This document shows positions 19,694-27,865 of a stretch of 64,000 nucleotides of DNA, piece by piece. Each line of letters starts with the position of its first letter. The first letter of the stretch is position 1. Made by a program: the position numbers and the translations under genes. The notes under the pieces were generated by a model, which worked only from the letters and a program-made list of their open reading frames with translations, did no database searches and was not told the DNA's origin. The stretch is from positions 3,489-67,488 of the forward strand of contig JBKQRT010000179.1 of assembly GCA_052143895.1 (NCBI GenBank). Direction: 5' to 3'. This stretch comes from Bog-756 sp052143895. GTDB taxonomy: Bacteria > Actinomycetota > Acidimicrobiia > Acidimicrobiales > RAAP-2.

Positions 19694-20071
19694 GTGGCTC
19701 CGCACACCGGTCTGTCTGCCCGAGTCGAATTGCAGGTGACCGCGGCCGACACCGCCGAGGCGTACCGCTCGGGGACGGTACCGGTGCTGGCCACGCCCCG
19801 GTTGATGGCCCTGTGCGAGGAGGCCAGCTGCAAGGCGGTCGAGGGCTCCCTGCCGGACAGCTCGACCTCCGTGGCCAAGCGGGTCCAGTTCGACCACCTG
19901 GTGCCGGTGGGGGTGGGGGGCACGGTGTGGGCCGACGCCACGCTCGACCGGATCGAAGGACGACGGCTGGTCTTCACCCTGTCCGTGTCCGAGAGCGCCG
20001 GCCTGGTGGCAGCGGGCAAGCTCATCCGGGTCATCGTGGACCGCGAGGCATTCCTCTCCAACGTCCGCTGA
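19694..20071 (+). CDS. FlK-like acyl-CoA thioesterase (hotdog fold)
   Basis: The 125-residue protein resembles the fluoroacetyl-CoA thioesterase (FlK) group of hotdog proteins. It has VPVLATPRLMALCEEASCKAV with the Thr and the Glu eight residues later that act in FlK, and FDHLVPVGVGGTV with the corresponding His. The group hydrolyses short acyl-CoAs, but the substrate here is unknown. The GTG at 19694 is chosen because the domain begins there and a -10-like TATCGT sits 6 nt upstream. It is divergent from tldD and convergent to the AIM24-family gene. Confidence 0.85.
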   Translation: MAPHTGLSARVELQVTAADTAEAYRSGTVPVLATPRLMALCEEASCKAVEGSLPDSSTSVAKRVQFDHLVPVGVGGTVWADATLDRIEGRRLVFTLSVSESAGLVAAGKLIRVIVDREAFLSNVR

Positions 20072-20082
20072 GGGCGCACGGC

Positions 20083-20099
20083 CGGGCCCCGGTGGCCCG
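20083..20099. terminator. Short hairpin between convergent genes
   Basis: CGGGCC (20083-20088) and GGCCCG (20094-20099) flank a 5-nt loop in the 30-nt gap between the thioesterase and AIM24-type stop codons. It is small and lacks a T-run. Confidence 0.3.
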
Positions 20100-20101
20100 A
20101 C

Positions 20102-20857
20102 TCAGAGGTTCTTGCCGATCATCCCCCCGAGGACGCCGCCGAGTCCGGCCGCTGCCGCCGGGTGGTCGTCACCTCTCGGGAGGTAGGGGGCGATGGCCTG
20201 GGCCAGGACCGACACGGTCATCGACTGCAGCCAGACGTTGCCGGGGCCGGTGAGGGAAACCAGATGGAACCCGTCGTCGCCGAATGCCAGGTTCTTGATG
20301 CCCGGGACGCGGCTGATGCTGAAGCTGACCCGGTCCTCGAACAAGCCCACGTGGCCCGGATGGACCAGCATCGTCTGGCCCGCCGCCAGCTCGTAGGGCA
20401 CGATCTCTCCGGAGAGCTCGATCCACGCCTGGCCCTCGCCCTCCAGGCGCTGCAGGACGAAGCCGTCGCCGCCGTACATCCCGCCCCGGAAAGTCTGCTG
20501 CATCCCGATGGTCGGTACGATCCCGTCGGTGCCGCACACCCAGCCGTGGCGGTGGACCAGATAGCCCTGCCCCGAGGTGACCGTGACCGGGAAGATCTGA
20601 CCGGGCAGCTTGGCCCCGAAGGCGACCATGCCCTGGCCGCCCTGGGCGGCGTAGGTGGTGAGGAAGACGCCGCCCCCACCGACCGCCCGCTTGAGGCCGC
20701 TCATCAAGCCTTTCTGGCCGCCGGTGGAGATGGATTGGGACATCTGGACGTTCGCCGACATCCACGAGAGCTCCCCGTGGGTGGAGACGACGGACTCATC
20801 GGGCTCGAGGGTGATCTCGAGCAACGGCATCGTGGCGCCCTTGACCTCGGCATTCAT
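20102..20857 (-). CDS. AIM24/TIGR00266-family protein
   Basis: This 251-residue protein has the double-stranded beta-helix pattern of the AIM24 family: VVSTHGELSWMSANVQMSQSI, GQGMVAFGAKLPGQIFPV, the Gly-rich VCGTDGIVPTIGMQQTF and AGQTMLVHPGHVGLFEDRVSF. The C-terminus is short and Gly-rich (GLGGVLGGMIGKNL). The biochemical role of bacterial members is unknown. The ATG at 20857 has AAGGAGA 5-6 nt upstream. It is divergent from dxs. Confidence 0.88.
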   Translation of the reverse strand: MNAEVKGATMPLLEITLEPDESVVSTHGELSWMSANVQMSQSISTGGQKGLMSGLKRAVGGGGVFLTTYAAQGGQGMVAFGAKLPGQIFPVTVTSGQGYLVHRHGWVCGTDGIVPTIGMQQTFRGGMYGGDGFVLQRLEGEGQAWIELSGEIVPYELAAGQTMLVHPGHVGLFEDRVSFSISRVPGIKNLAFGDDGFHLVSLTGPGNVWLQSMTVSVLAQAIAPYLPRGDDHPAAAAGLGGVLGGMIGKNL

Positions 20858-21012
20858 GGCATCTCCTTCGGGCCGGGAGCCTGGAGGCCAAGCTCGTCCA
20901 GTACACCAGTCTGCCCCCGGGCAGACCCACGGAAGGGGATGCCGCGGCGGCCCGCTGCAGCGTTCCGAGGAGCGACGCGCTGGTACCCTGGTCGGAACGA
21001 CCTTCTCCGCCC

Positions 21013-23058
21013 ATGATCCTCGACCACATCGACAGCCCCACCGACCTCCGGGCCCTCAGCTCTGAGGAGTTGACCGCCCTCTGCGGCGAGATCCGGGAAT
21101 TCATCGTCGGTTCGGTCACCGCCACCGGGGGCCACCTGGGGTCCAACCTGGGTGTGGTCGAGCTCACGCTGGCCTTGCACCGTACCTTCGACTCGCCGCG
21201 GGACGTCCTGCTCTGGGACACCGGGCACCAGGCGTACGTGCACAAGCTGGTCACCGGTCGGCGGGAGGCGTTCTCCCAACTGCGGCAGGCCGGCGGCCTC
21301 TCCGGGTACCCGAACCGGACCGAGTCGGAGCACGATTGGGTCGAGAACAGCCACGCCTCCACCATCCTCAGCTACGCCCACGGTCTGGCCAGCGCCTTCG
21401 AGCTCCAGGGGAGCGACCGTCGGGTGATCGCCGTCGTCGGCGACGGTGCCCTCACCGGAGGGATGGCCTACGAGGCACTCAACAACCTCGGCCACTCCGG
21501 CAAACCGGTCGTGATCGTCCTCAATGACAACGGGCGATCCTACGCCCCCACCGTGTCGAGGCTGTCGCTGAGCCTCACCCATCTGCGTCTCAACCCCGCC
21601 TACATCCAGGCCCGGCAGCGGCTCCGCCATCTCATCCGCGAGCTGCCCGCTGTGGGCGACCTCGCCTACTCGGGCCTCCACGGGCTGACGAGCGCCCTGC
21701 GGGAGGTGGTGACGCCTCACACGTTCTTCGAGGCACTGGGCATCCGCTACGCAGGCCCGATCGACGGCCACGACATCGCCGGCGTCGAGCAGGCCCTGCA
21801 CCATGCGTCCGAGTGGCCGGGACCCATCGTCGTGCACGTGCTCACCCAGAAGGGTCGGGGCTACGCGCCGGCAGAAGAGGACGACATCCAGCGGCTCCAC
21901 GACGTCAAGGTCGCGGTGGCACCGGTCGGCCCGTCCGCGACCGAGGAGCTCGCGGACGGCGTGGTGCGGCCGGTGGACGAGGCCATGACCGCGGCCGACG
22001 CCAACGACGCCTCCGGCCAGCCTTCGGAGCTGCCGGTCACCACCTACACCGACGCCTTCACGCGGTCGTTGCTGCGCCAGGCCGAGGCCGATCCCCGGAT
22101 CGTGGCCATCACCGCGGCGATGCCCGGGCCCACCGGCCTCCTTCCCTTCCAGGCCCGCCACCCGGACCGGTTCGTCGACGTCGGCATCGCCGAGCAACAC
22201 GCCGTGACGGCGGCCGCCGGCATGGCCATGGCCGGGCTGCGACCGGTGGTGGCCGTCTACTCCACGTTCTTCAGCCGGGCGTTCGACCAGGCCAACCTCG
22301 ATGTGGGGTTGCACGGGCTCCCGGTCGTGCTGGTGCTTGACCGGGCCGGCATCACCGGCGACGACGGACCCAGTCACCACGGCGTGCTCGACATGGCGCT
22401 GGGCCTCGACATCCCCGGCATGACCGTCTTCGCCCCCTCGTCGGGACCGGAGGTCGAGGCCATGCTGGTCGAGGCCCTCTCCCTCGACGGCCCCGCCATG
22501 ATCCGGTTCCCGAAGACACCGGCCCCCTGGCGGGAGCCGGGTGCACCCGTGGGCTCCGGGCTCGAGGGACGACGCACCCGGTCCGGGGACGGGTCGGTGT
22601 GCATCCTGGCCGTGGGCAAGCTGCTGGCGGCGGCCGAGGAAGCGGCCGACGCGCTGATCTCCGACGGCATCGACGCCACCGTGTGGGACGTCCGCGTGGT
22701 GTCGACACCCGACCCGGCCATGCTGGCCGACGCGGCACGCCACCGGGTCGTAGTCACCGCAGAGGACGGGATCCGCCAGGGCGGGGCCGGCATGTTCATC
22801 GGCGACGCCCTGCGTTCGTCGTGTGCCTGCGGCACGGCCCCTCCGGTGGTCAACCTCGGGATCCCCCGGGCCTACCTCCCGCAGGGCAAGCCCGACCGCA
22901 TCCTGGCCCACCTCGGCCTGGACGGGCCCGGCGTGGTCTCCAGCGTGCGACGGGCGCTTGCCAGCCTGGACGGGGCCCCCGACCCGGTCGAGGACGTGGC
23001 GACCGGCTCGGGCCCGTCGTTACCGGCCGTGGCGACCTCGACGGAGACAGGGGACTGA
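21013..23058 (+). CDS. dxs: 1-deoxy-D-xylulose-5-phosphate synthase
   Basis: This 681-residue thiamine-diphosphate enzyme condenses pyruvate and glyceraldehyde 3-phosphate, the first step of the MEP isoprenoid pathway. Signatures include GGHLGSNLGVVELTLALH, the catalytic His region ENSHASTILSYAHGL, the TPP motif VVGDGALTGGMAYEALNN and the transketolase-type RFVDVGIAEQHAVTAAAGMA. DRAGITGDDGPSHHGVLDM completes the set. Order and length of the three domains are normal. The ATG lacks a clear ribosome binding site; a -10-like TACCCT lies at 20984-20989. The only MEP gene in the window, it stands alone before the steroid-type block. Confidence 0.96.
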   Translation: MILDHIDSPTDLRALSSEELTALCGEIREFIVGSVTATGGHLGSNLGVVELTLALHRTFDSPRDVLLWDTGHQAYVHKLVTGRREAFSQLRQAGGLSGYPNRTESEHDWVENSHASTILSYAHGLASAFELQGSDRRVIAVVGDGALTGGMAYEALNNLGHSGKPVVIVLNDNGRSYAPTVSRLSLSLTHLRLNPAYIQARQRLRHLIRELPAVGDLAYSGLHGLTSALREVVTPHTFFEALGIRYAGPIDGHDIAGVEQALHHASEWPGPIVVHVLTQKGRGYAPAEEDDIQRLHDVKVAVAPVGPSATEELADGVVRPVDEAMTAADANDASGQPSELPVTTYTDAFTRSLLRQAEADPRIVAITAAMPGPTGLLPFQARHPDRFVDVGIAEQHAVTAAAGMAMAGLRPVVAVYSTFFSRAFDQANLDVGLHGLPVVLVLDRAGITGDDGPSHHGVLDMALGLDIPGMTVFAPSSGPEVEAMLVEALSLDGPAMIRFPKTPAPWREPGAPVGSGLEGRRTRSGDGSVCILAVGKLLAAAEEAADALISDGIDATVWDVRVVSTPDPAMLADAARHRVVVTAEDGIRQGGAGMFIGDALRSSCACGTAPPVVNLGIPRAYLPQGKPDRILAHLGLDGPGVVSSVRRALASLDGAPDPVEDVATGSGPSLPAVATSTETGD

Positions 23059-23111
23059 ACACGCTCCCTCGGACGGAGCGGACGCCGCCATCCGGTGTTT
23101 GCCGCTCGAAT

Positions 23112-23125
23112 GGAAACGTGTTCTA
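23112..23125. promoter_or_regulatory. KstR-like operator, one mismatch
   Basis: The 14-mer GGAAACGTGTTCTA matches TnnAACnnGTTnnA at seven of eight fixed positions (first base G, not T). It overlaps a -10-like TACTAA at 23124-23129 that sits 7 nt before the acyl-CoA synthetase ATG, the right place for repression. KstR is the TetR-type repressor of cholesterol genes in mycobacteria and rhodococci; no kstR gene is in this window. Confidence 0.5.
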
Positions 23126-23136
23126 CTAACTGCCCG

Positions 23137-24780
23137 ATGACGTTCAACCTCGCTGACCTGTTCGAGGCGGCCGTGGACGCCTTCGGCGATCGGGAGTACC
23201 TGGTGGCCGCGGGCCAACGCCGCACGTTCGCCCAGATGGAGGAGCGGGCCAACCGATTGGCCCACTTCCTCGCCGACCAGGGCATCGGGCCGGGTGACCA
23301 CGTGGGCATCTACGCCCTCAACAGCGTGGAGTGGGTGGAGACGGCCTGGGCGGTCTTCAAGCTGCGGGCGGTGTGGATCAACATCAACTACCGCTACGTG
23401 AAGGAAGAGCTCCGCTATCTCTTCACCAACGCCGATCTCGTGGCCCTCGTCCACCAGGCCGAGTACGGGCCGCGGGTGGCCGAGCTCCTCCCCGACCTGC
23501 CGGACCTGCGCCTGCTCATCGGTATCGACGACGGCTCGGGGGTGCCCCTGGCCGAGGGAACCGTCGCCTTCGAGGACGCCATGGCCGCCGGAAGCCCCGA
23601 ACGCGACTTCGCCCCACGGACCAACGACGACCACTACATCCTCTACACCGGTGGCACCACCGGCATGCCCAAGGGCGTTGTCTGGCGGCACGAGGACGTC
23701 TTCTACGCGCTGGGCGGTGGCGTGGATCCCCACACCAACACGCGCATACAGCGCCCGGAGGAGATGGTCGAGAAGGGGCAGGCCGGACAGGTCACGTTGC
23801 TCCCGATCGCCCCGTTGATGCACGGGGCCACCCAGTGGTCGGTCATGGGTCAGAGTTTCGTGGGCAACCGCACCATCCTCGTCCCCAAGTTCGACCCCCA
23901 CGAGGTGTGGCGCCTGGTCGAGACGGAGCGGGCCAACTCGATCATGATCACCGGCGACGCCATGGGGAAGCCCCTCATCGAGGCGCTCGACGACCCCGGG
24001 GCCGAGTACGACCTTTCGTCGCTGCTGGCGGTGACCTCGTCGGCCGCGCTCTTCTCGGCGCCGGTCAAGGACGAGTTCTTCAAGCACCTGCCGAACATCG
24101 TCATCGTCGACGCCGTCGGGTCGTCCGAGTCGGGCAACAACGGCATGGTCACCATGGGCAAGGACAACACCGCCATGAAGAGCGGCCCCACCGTGTCCGT
24201 GCTCGGGAACACCGTCGTCTTCGACGAGGACCTCAAGCCGGTCGAGCCGGGGTCCGGGGCCATCGGCAAGATCGCCCGCTTCGGCGACATCCCCGTCGGC
24301 TACTACAACGACCCGGTGAAGACGGCCGAGGTGTTCATCGACGTGGACGGCACCCGGTACGTGATGCCCGGCGATTTCGCCACCGTCGAAGCGGACGGCT
24401 CCATCACCCTGCTCGGCCGGGGCTCGGCCTCGATCAATTCGGGAGGCGAGAAGATCTTTCCCGAGGAGGTGGAGTCCGCGGTCCGGTCCCACCCCGACGT
24501 GTTCGACGCCATCGTGGTCGGGGCGCCCGACGAACGCTGGGGGCAGCGCGTGGCGGCCATCATCCAGCCCCGCTCCGACAAGCACCCGACCCTCGAGGAG
24601 ATCCAGATCCACTGCCGGGATGCCATCGCCGGTTACAAGGTGCCGCGCCAGCTCCACGTGGTCGAGACCATCGTGCGATCCCCAAGCGGCAAGCCCGACT
24701 ACCGCTGGGCGGCGGACATCGTGATCGAGGTGCCCAGGGAGACCGACAGTGGAGGCGCCCGAACGTCCAGCGGGAGCTGA
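23137..24780 (+). CDS. Acyl-CoA synthetase, FadD19-like (steroid side-chain activation)
   Basis: This 547-residue AMP-forming CoA ligase shows YILYTGGTTGMPKGVVWRHE (P-loop), SGGEKIFPEEVESAVRSHPD and SPSGKPDYRWA (catalytic Lys region). From memory of the family, the RHED and PDYRWA surroundings resemble mycobacterial FadD19/FadD3-type ligases that charge steroid or steroid-ring acids with CoA. No alignment was run. The ATG at 23137 is chosen over the upstream 23095 because the domain starts with FNLADLFEAAVDAFG. A KstR-like site overlaps the promoter. The next gene starts 6 nt after its stop, suggesting co-transcription. Confidence 0.82.
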   Translation: MTFNLADLFEAAVDAFGDREYLVAAGQRRTFAQMEERANRLAHFLADQGIGPGDHVGIYALNSVEWVETAWAVFKLRAVWININYRYVKEELRYLFTNADLVALVHQAEYGPRVAELLPDLPDLRLLIGIDDGSGVPLAEGTVAFEDAMAAGSPERDFAPRTNDDHYILYTGGTTGMPKGVVWRHEDVFYALGGGVDPHTNTRIQRPEEMVEKGQAGQVTLLPIAPLMHGATQWSVMGQSFVGNRTILVPKFDPHEVWRLVETERANSIMITGDAMGKPLIEALDDPGAEYDLSSLLAVTSSAALFSAPVKDEFFKHLPNIVIVDAVGSSESGNNGMVTMGKDNTAMKSGPTVSVLGNTVVFDEDLKPVEPGSGAIGKIARFGDIPVGYYNDPVKTAEVFIDVDGTRYVMPGDFATVEADGSITLLGRGSASINSGGEKIFPEEVESAVRSHPDVFDAIVVGAPDERWGQRVAAIIQPRSDKHPTLEEIQIHCRDAIAGYKVPRQLHVVETIVRSPSGKPDYRWAADIVIEVPRETDSGGARTSSGS

Positions 24781-24786
24781 CCGGGC

Positions 24787-25437
24787 ATGCCGGTCGAACT
24801 GAGCGAGCTGGCGGCCCCGGTGCACTCCGCCATCCTGACCATGGAGATCCAACGCGGGGTCGTCGGGGACCTCTCGTCGTTCCCGCAACTGGCCGAGGCC
24901 GCCGACCGGGTGGGCGTGGTGCACAACACGGCCCGCCTGCTCGGCGCCGGTCGCCGGCTCGGCATCCCCGTCGTCCACTGCACCGCGGAGTTCCGCGCCG
25001 ACCGGGCCGGCTCCACGGTCAACTGTCAGCTCATCGCGGCCATGGTCCGCCGTCCCGCGCACCTACTGGCGGGTACGCCCCCGACCGAGCTCATCGCCGA
25101 GCTCGGCCCCGAGCCCGGCGACCTGGTCTCCGCCCGGCTGCACGGGGTGTCTCCCTTTTCCGGGACGTCGCTCGACATCTGGCTCCGCAGCCTCGGCGTG
25201 TGCACGGTCGTCGCCACCGGCGTGTCGGTCAACCTCGGGGTGCTGGGTCTCGCCATCGAGGCGGTCAACCTCGGGTATCAGGTGGTGGTGCCCCGTGACA
25301 CGGTGGCTGGCATCCCCTCCGAGTACGCCGATGCGGTGCTCGACACCACCTTCCCCCTCATCTCCACCGTGACCACGACCGGCGCCCTGCTCGAGGCGTG
25401 GGGGCAGCACCAAGAGGGGTCAGCTGGACCGACCTGA
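24787..25437 (+). CDS. Isochorismatase-fold protein lacking the catalytic triad
   Basis: The 216-residue protein follows the cysteine-hydrolase (isochorismatase) pattern: AILTMEIQRGVVGD, AGRRLGIPVVHCT, SPFSGTSLDIWLRSLG and VVATGVSVNLGVLGLAIEAV with NLGYQVVVPRDTVAG. The usual Asp-Lys-Cys triad is replaced. Glu20 stands for Asp, Leu118 for Lys (next to an Arg) and Gly151 for the nucleophilic Cys, judged by motif alignment by eye. It is therefore probably not a standard hydrolase and may be a binding protein or use a different chemistry. It follows the acyl-CoA synthetase by 6 nt. Confidence 0.8.
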   Translation: MPVELSELAAPVHSAILTMEIQRGVVGDLSSFPQLAEAADRVGVVHNTARLLGAGRRLGIPVVHCTAEFRADRAGSTVNCQLIAAMVRRPAHLLAGTPPTELIAELGPEPGDLVSARLHGVSPFSGTSLDIWLRSLGVCTVVATGVSVNLGVLGLAIEAVNLGYQVVVPRDTVAGIPSEYADAVLDTTFPLISTVTTTGALLEAWGQHQEGSAGPT

Positions 25438-25506
25438 CCGCTTCACCGGGCCGGCGGCCCGTGCGGGGCGCCACGGCACGCGCGACCCGTCCACTAGAAG
25501 TAGGAG

Positions 25507-26394
25507 ATGTCCCGGCGCGGATGGATCCTCTTCGTGGTCATGTCCCTCGTCTGGGGCACGCCCTACCTGCTCATCCGCATCGCCGTCCGTGAGGTGTCGC
25601 CGGCCACGCTGATCTTCCTCCGCACAGCGCCGGCGGCCGTGCTGCTGCTCCCCCTGGCCATCCGCAGGCAGACCCTCCGGGCGGTCATCGCCCACTGGAA
25701 GTGGATCACGGTCTTCACCGTGGTCGAAATGGGCATCCCCTGGCTCTTCCTGGGGCGTGCCGAGGTCCACCTGACCAGCTCGCTGACCGGGCTGCTCGTC
25801 GCCACGGTTCCCCTGGTCGGGGCCGTCATCTACCGGGTCCTCGGCGCCGACCGGTTCGACGGCCGACGGATCCTCGGGCTCGTGATCGGTTTCGGTGGCG
25901 TAGCGGTGCTGGTCGGCACGGACCTCCACACCACCGACGCCGGGGCGGTCGTCGAGATGCTCGCTCCCGTCATCGGGTACGCCATCGGTCCGTTGGTGAT
26001 CTCCCGCAGGCTCGGCGACCTCCCGGGCCTCGGCGTCATCACCGTCTCGTTGGCCATGGCCGGGCTGGTCTACGCCCCCTACGGGCTGACCCACCTGCCG
26101 ACGCACGTGTCGATGGAGGTGGTCGCCTCCGTCGCCGGACTGGCGTTGGTCTGCACGGCCCTCGCCTTCGTGCTGTTCTTCGAGCTCATCGTCGAGGTCG
26201 GACCGGCACGCAGCACCGTGATCACGTATGTCAACCCGGCCGTGGCCATCGCCCTCGGTGTGGTGGTGCTCGGCGAACCAATGTCCACCGGGATCGTGCT
26301 CGGCTTCCCCCTGATCCTCCTCGGGTCCTGGCTGGCCACCACGAGGTCGGCGGCCGTGGCCAACGAGCTGGCGGCCGAGCCGCCGGCCGACTGA
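25507..26394 (+). CDS. EamA/DMT-family transporter
   Basis: This 295-residue membrane protein has about ten hydrophobic helices in two repeats: FVVMSLVWGTPYLLIRIAV... in the first and APVIGYAIGPLVIS... to GIVLGFPLILLGSWLATT in the second. The pattern is that of EamA drug/metabolite exporters. The substrate is unknown. AGTAGGAG lies just before the ATG. It lies 69 nt after the isochorismatase-like gene in the same direction and may belong to that unit. Confidence 0.88.
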   Translation: MSRRGWILFVVMSLVWGTPYLLIRIAVREVSPATLIFLRTAPAAVLLLPLAIRRQTLRAVIAHWKWITVFTVVEMGIPWLFLGRAEVHLTSSLTGLLVATVPLVGAVIYRVLGADRFDGRRILGLVIGFGGVAVLVGTDLHTTDAGAVVEMLAPVIGYAIGPLVISRRLGDLPGLGVITVSLAMAGLVYAPYGLTHLPTHVSMEVVASVAGLALVCTALAFVLFFELIVEVGPARSTVITYVNPAVAIALGVVVLGEPMSTGIVLGFPLILLGSWLATTRSAAVANELAAEPPAD

Positions 26395-26461
26395 GGGGCC
26401 CGGGGACGGAACCACCTGGCATCCGAGGCACGGAGCACCGCGCCGGCGGGCTCGGGCCGGA

Positions 26462-27685
26462 CTACATGTTGCGGGTGCCGTCCAGCTGGATCATGGCGTT
26501 GGTGGGCAGTTCCTCGACGTGGATGTCCGGGACCGGGAAGTTGAAGTCCTGGTACTTCCGCTGCGCCGTTTGCCGGTACCGGGTGGTGGAGTGGACGGGG
26601 TCGGCATCGAATTGCGGGATGACCTTGGTCCCGAACACCTCGAGCATCTCGAGGACCTCATCGTGCTCGAAGGAGTCGGAGGGCAGGCCGAAGACCAGTT
26701 GGTCGCAGCCCACCTCCTGGTACCTGGCCGCCTGCTCCGCCACCTCGTCGGGCTCACCGCAGAGCAGCCAGCCCTGCTCGATGAGGCGGTCGAGCATGCG
26801 CTCGTCGGAGATGGTGTGGGGCCGCTCGGGCCAGACCGGCACCCCCTCCTCGTGCGGGATGGTGTCGTGGTAGTTGCACACCAGCGAGTAGAGATAGCCA
26901 CGCCCCCGGCGGAGGGCGACTTGGCGCGCCTTCTTCCGGTCGCTCAGGCAGATGACCGCGTTGGTCATCATCACGTTGTCGTTCTTGAACTGGCCCAGCG
27001 GATCGGTGCAGTTCGCAACACCTTCCTTGTACGCGTCGATGCGGCCCTTGAGGTTGTAGACCGGCTCGAAGTTGAAGGCGATGGCGCCGATGCCGAGCTC
27101 GCCGGCTTGGGTGAAGGTGGCCGGGTTGCCGCAGCCCACCCAGATCGGCGGATGGCCCTTGCCTTCGTACGGCTTGGGCAGAATGTTGTGGGGATAGGGC
27201 ACGGTGAAGTGCTCGCCCTCGAACAGGTAGTCCTTCTGCTCCCACATCCGGGGGATCTCGCGGATGACCTCGTTCCACTCGGGCTTGGTCGAGTTCTTGT
27301 CGAGGATGTTGAACGAGGCGATCTCGTGGGACCCGGCCCCTCGTCCCGTTCCCCACTCGAAGCGGCCCTCGAGCAGATGGTCGAGCATGGCCACCCGCTC
27401 GGCCGAGCGGACCGGGTGGTTGACCCGCGGCGAGAGGTTCATGATGCCGGTCCCGATGTGGATCCGGTCGGTGGCACGGGCCAGGTAGCCCATCACCACC
27501 TCGGGGGCCGACATGTGGCTGTACTCGGTCAGCGAGTGGTGCTCGCCGACCCACGCGTACTTCCAATTGTACTTGTCGGCCTCGATCACGTACTGGATCT
27601 CACGCGTGAGCATCTCGTGCTCGCAGGCGGGATCGTGGGCGGCCTGGCCGGGCAGATACCCGTTGATGAAGACACCGAACTCCAT
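26462..27685 (-). CDS. LLM-class flavin-dependent oxidoreductase
   Basis: This 407-residue luciferase-like protein begins MEFGVFINGYLPGQ. It shows the TIM-barrel markers AWVGEHHSLTEYSHMSAPEV, IHIGTGIMNLSPRVNHPVR and EGRFEWGTGRGAGSHE, and the GWLLCGEPDEVAEQA C-terminal segment. Such enzymes use FMN or F420. ATG 27685 has GAGGAG 9 nt upstream; a longer open frame to 29587 is only the antisense of the neighbouring synthetase. It shares a KstR-like operator region with the divergent FadD17-like gene. In M. tuberculosis an LLM protein is also in the KstR regulon, so a steroid-linked role is plausible but unproven. Confidence 0.85.
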   Translation of the reverse strand: MEFGVFINGYLPGQAAHDPACEHEMLTREIQYVIEADKYNWKYAWVGEHHSLTEYSHMSAPEVVMGYLARATDRIHIGTGIMNLSPRVNHPVRSAERVAMLDHLLEGRFEWGTGRGAGSHEIASFNILDKNSTKPEWNEVIREIPRMWEQKDYLFEGEHFTVPYPHNILPKPYEGKGHPPIWVGCGNPATFTQAGELGIGAIAFNFEPVYNLKGRIDAYKEGVANCTDPLGQFKNDNVMMTNAVICLSDRKKARQVALRRGRGYLYSLVCNYHDTIPHEEGVPVWPERPHTISDERMLDRLIEQGWLLCGEPDEVAEQAARYQEVGCDQLVFGLPSDSFEHDEVLEMLEVFGTKVIPQFDADPVHSTTRYRQTAQRKYQDFNFPVPDIHVEELPTNAMIQLDGTRNM

Positions 27686-27750
27686 GACGGTAGGCTCCTC
27701 TCGCTCCGCGCCGGGGTGCCCGGTCAACGTAACACGGTGGTCTGATAAAT

Positions 27751-27764
27751 TGCAACGTGTTCCA
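27751..27764. promoter_or_regulatory. KstR-like operator, full match
   Basis: TGCAACGTGTTCCA fits TnnAACnnGTTnnA at all eight fixed positions. It lies in the 180-nt gap between the divergent LLM oxidoreductase (ATG 66 nt away) and the FadD17-like synthetase (ATG 102 nt away), so one site could control both. Binding is inferred from the motif alone. Confidence 0.6.
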
Positions 27765-27865
27765 GATTTGTGCCTGCGGACGACCGTGAACGTCACGGCC
27801 GGCCCGCCGTGGGCGACTCGCTGGCACGGGTGGCGGGGAACCGACGACGCCGCCAGGGGGAGGAC

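Noticed and set aside
20854..22911. 685-codon minus-strand frame opposite dxs
   Set aside because: All motifs of DXS lie on the plus strand; this frame is compositionally an antisense shadow.
23020..25062. 680-codon minus-strand frame opposite the FadD19-like gene
   Set aside because: Antisense shadow with no domain content. The plus-strand ligase motifs are complete.
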